64,000 nucleotides of DNA from DAIDKA01 sp035487155 (lineage in GTDB: Bacteria; Pseudomonadota; Gammaproteobacteria; Steroidobacterales; Steroidobacteraceae). Positions 62,883 through 64,000 of the stretch are shown one piece after another. The position numbers and the translations under genes are program-made. The notes below the pieces were generated by a model that was not told where the DNA came from, made no database searches, and saw only the letters and a program-made list of their open reading frames with translations. Where the stretch lies: assembly GCA_035487155.1 (NCBI GenBank), contig DATHMK010000054.1, positions 62,001 through 126,000 on the forward strand, written 5' to 3'. Each line of letters begins with the position of its first letter. Position 1 is the first letter of the stretch.

Positions 62883-64000
62883 GCCGCAGCGATATGGCGG
62901 CGGTGCAGGAATATCAGGTCGCCCCGGGCGCCGAGGTCCAAGGCGAAGCGACCGTTCCGGGCGACAAATCCATTTCGCATCGCGCGCTGATGCTGGGCGG
63001 CATCGCCACCGGTGACACCCGCATCCGCGGCTTCCTGGCCAGCGAGGACTGTCTGGCGACCTTGAGCGCGCTGGCCGCGCTGGGCGTGCACATCGAGCGG
63101 CCGGAGCCCACGCGGGTCATCGTCCATGGCGCGGGGGCCGGCGGTCTGCATGCCAGCGCCAGTCCTCTGGACATGGGCAATGCGGGCACTGCCATGCGTC
63201 TGTCGATGGGTCTGCTCGCCGGGCAGCCCTTTGCCTCGACGCTGATCGGGGATGGCTCCCTGATGCGCCGGCCGATGGAGCGCGTCGCCGCACCGCTGCG
63301 GCAGATGGGCGCGCAGATCACCACCCACGAGGGCCGCCCACCGGTGCTGTTGCAGGGGGGGCGCCGGCTTCAAGGCATTGACTACACCATGCCCATGGCC
63401 AGTGCCCAGGTGAAGTCCGCCGTGCTGCTGGCCGGTCTTGCGGCGCAGGGACGCACTCGGGTCACCGAGCCGGCACCCACGCGTGATCACACCGAACGCA
63501 TGCTCGCGGCCTTCGGGGTGCACGTGGAGCGTGCTGGGGCGAGCGCGAGCCTCGAGGGCGGACAGACCCTCATCGGCACCGACATCGAAGTACCGGCGGA
63601 TTTCTCATCGGCCGCCTTTTTCCTGGTGGCCGGGGCCCTGGCCGCGCCACAGGGCCTGCGGCTGCGCAACGTCGGGGTCAACCCGACGCGAACCGGCCTG
63701 CTGCAGATGCTGCAGCTGATGGGCGCCCAGATCAGCGTGCATGCGCACGGCAGCGTACAGGGCGTGGGTGAACCCATTGCCGATATCGAGGTGCGCGCCA
63801 GCCGCCTGCGCGGCATCGAGGTCCCCGAAAGCCTGGTGCCCCTGTCCATCGATGAATTTCCGGTGTTCTTCATTGCCGCGGCCTGTGCCGAGGGTGAAAC
63901 CGTGGTGCGCGGCGCCGCCGAACTGCGCGTCAAGGAAAGCGACCGGCTGGCCGTCATGGCCGAGGGCCTGAAGAGCCTGGGCGTGGAGCACACGCTGCTC
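62879..64000 (+). CDS. aroA: 5-enolpyruvylshikimate-3-phosphate synthase (3' partial)
   Basis: 374 codons are visible, running off the window end with no stop. Start taken as GTG 62879 (GTGA with the pheA stop); ATG 62894 five codons later is an alternative. Family blocks: VPGDKSISHRALMLG near the N-terminus with the lysine of the shikimate site, MGNAGTAMRLSMGLLAG, DGSLMRRPMERV, PMASAQVKSAVLLAGL, EVPADFSSAAFFLVAG and IDEFPVFFIAAACAEG with the catalytic aspartate, and ELRVKESDRL. The enzyme joins shikimate 3-phosphate and PEP. About 60-70 C-terminal residues are missing, judged from the usual length. Confidence 0.95.
   Translation, partial: MSRSDMAAVQEYQVAPGAEVQGEATVPGDKSISHRALMLGGIATGDTRIRGFLASEDCLATLSALAALGVHIERPEPTRVIVHGAGAGGLHASASPLDMGNAGTAMRLSMGLLAGQPFASTLIGDGSLMRRPMERVAAPLRQMGAQITTHEGRPPVLLQGGRRLQGIDYTMPMASAQVKSAVLLAGLAAQGRTRVTEPAPTRDHTERMLAAFGVHVERAGASASLEGGQTLIGTDIEVPADFSSAAFFLVAGALAAPQGLRLRNVGVNPTRTGLLQMLQLMGAQISVHAHGSVQGVGEPIADIEVRASRLRGIEVPESLVPLSIDEFPVFFIAAACAEGETVVRGAAELRVKESDRLAVMAEGLKSLGVEHTLL

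Overview
The window is a gene-dense, GC-rich (roughly 65% by eye) chromosomal stretch from a gammaproteobacterium. The support is conserved gene order: rimP-nusA-infB-rbfA-truB-rpsO-pnp, smc-zipA-ligA, yciO-trpS-scpA-scpB-rluB and gyrA-serC-serA-pheA-aroA, plus zipA, yciB, yciK and ubiG. The xanthomonad/nevskiale/steroidobacterale branch is my best guess, from the cysteine-poor DksA, PhaR, HutF/HutG and DUF6491 lipoprotein. No insertion sequence, prophage, CRISPR array, rRNA or tRNA gene was seen.

Layout. 1-5.7 kb: the tail of an outer-membrane barrel protein, a Ste24-type protease, an anti-sigma/ECF sigma pair, and divergent from it a three-gene bufferin-type RiPP operon (bufA2-bufB-bufC). 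4.7-9.1 kb: a secreted zinc metallopeptidase, an FMN alpha-hydroxy-acid oxidase and the last two histidine-degradation steps (hutG, hutF). 9.1-16.3 kb: a TonB-dependent receptor with a small companion protein, a porin behind a sigma54/NtrC-type promoter region, and a Tat-exported molybdenum oxidoreductase (iorA-iorB type). 16.3-27.4 kb: a DUF6491 lipoprotein, an unrecognised membrane protein, recQ, an RND efflux pair, the ABC-F ATPase uup and the RNA helicase rhlE. 27.4-36.2 kb: the rimP-to-pnp translation/RNA operon, preceded by a structured leader with two terminators. 36.2-39.1 kb: phaR, gluQRS, dksA and queF. 39.1-45.6 kb: smc, zipA, ligA. 45.6-54.3 kb: parvulin lipoprotein, BolA, YciB, YciO, TrpRS, ScpA/ScpB, an RluB-like protein, YciK, a squalene/phytoene-synthase-like protein and RmuC. 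54.4-64.0 kb: DUF427 protein, a flavin disulfide reductase, ubiG, gyrA and serC-serA-pheA-aroA, the last cut by the window edge.

How the genes fit together. The bufferin operon makes a small exported cysteine-rich peptide that MNIO-type enzymes modify; family knowledge links it to copper handling. Its ECF sigma/anti-sigma neighbours are plausible regulators. The porin region carries a close match to a sigma54 promoter, with a palindrome fitting the NtrC consensus about 130 bp upstream of the predicted start. This suggests nitrogen-controlled uptake, perhaps shared with the divergent oxidoreductase. serC-serA-pheA-aroA joins serine and aromatic amino-acid synthesis through overlapping genes. 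GluQRS and QueF both belong to queuosine metabolism.

The observations most worth a second look are the porin regulatory region, the rimP leader, the bufferin locus, the RluB-like protein without its catalytic aspartate, the DksA variant with one of four zinc cysteines, and GluQRS, whose only usable start appears to be CTG.
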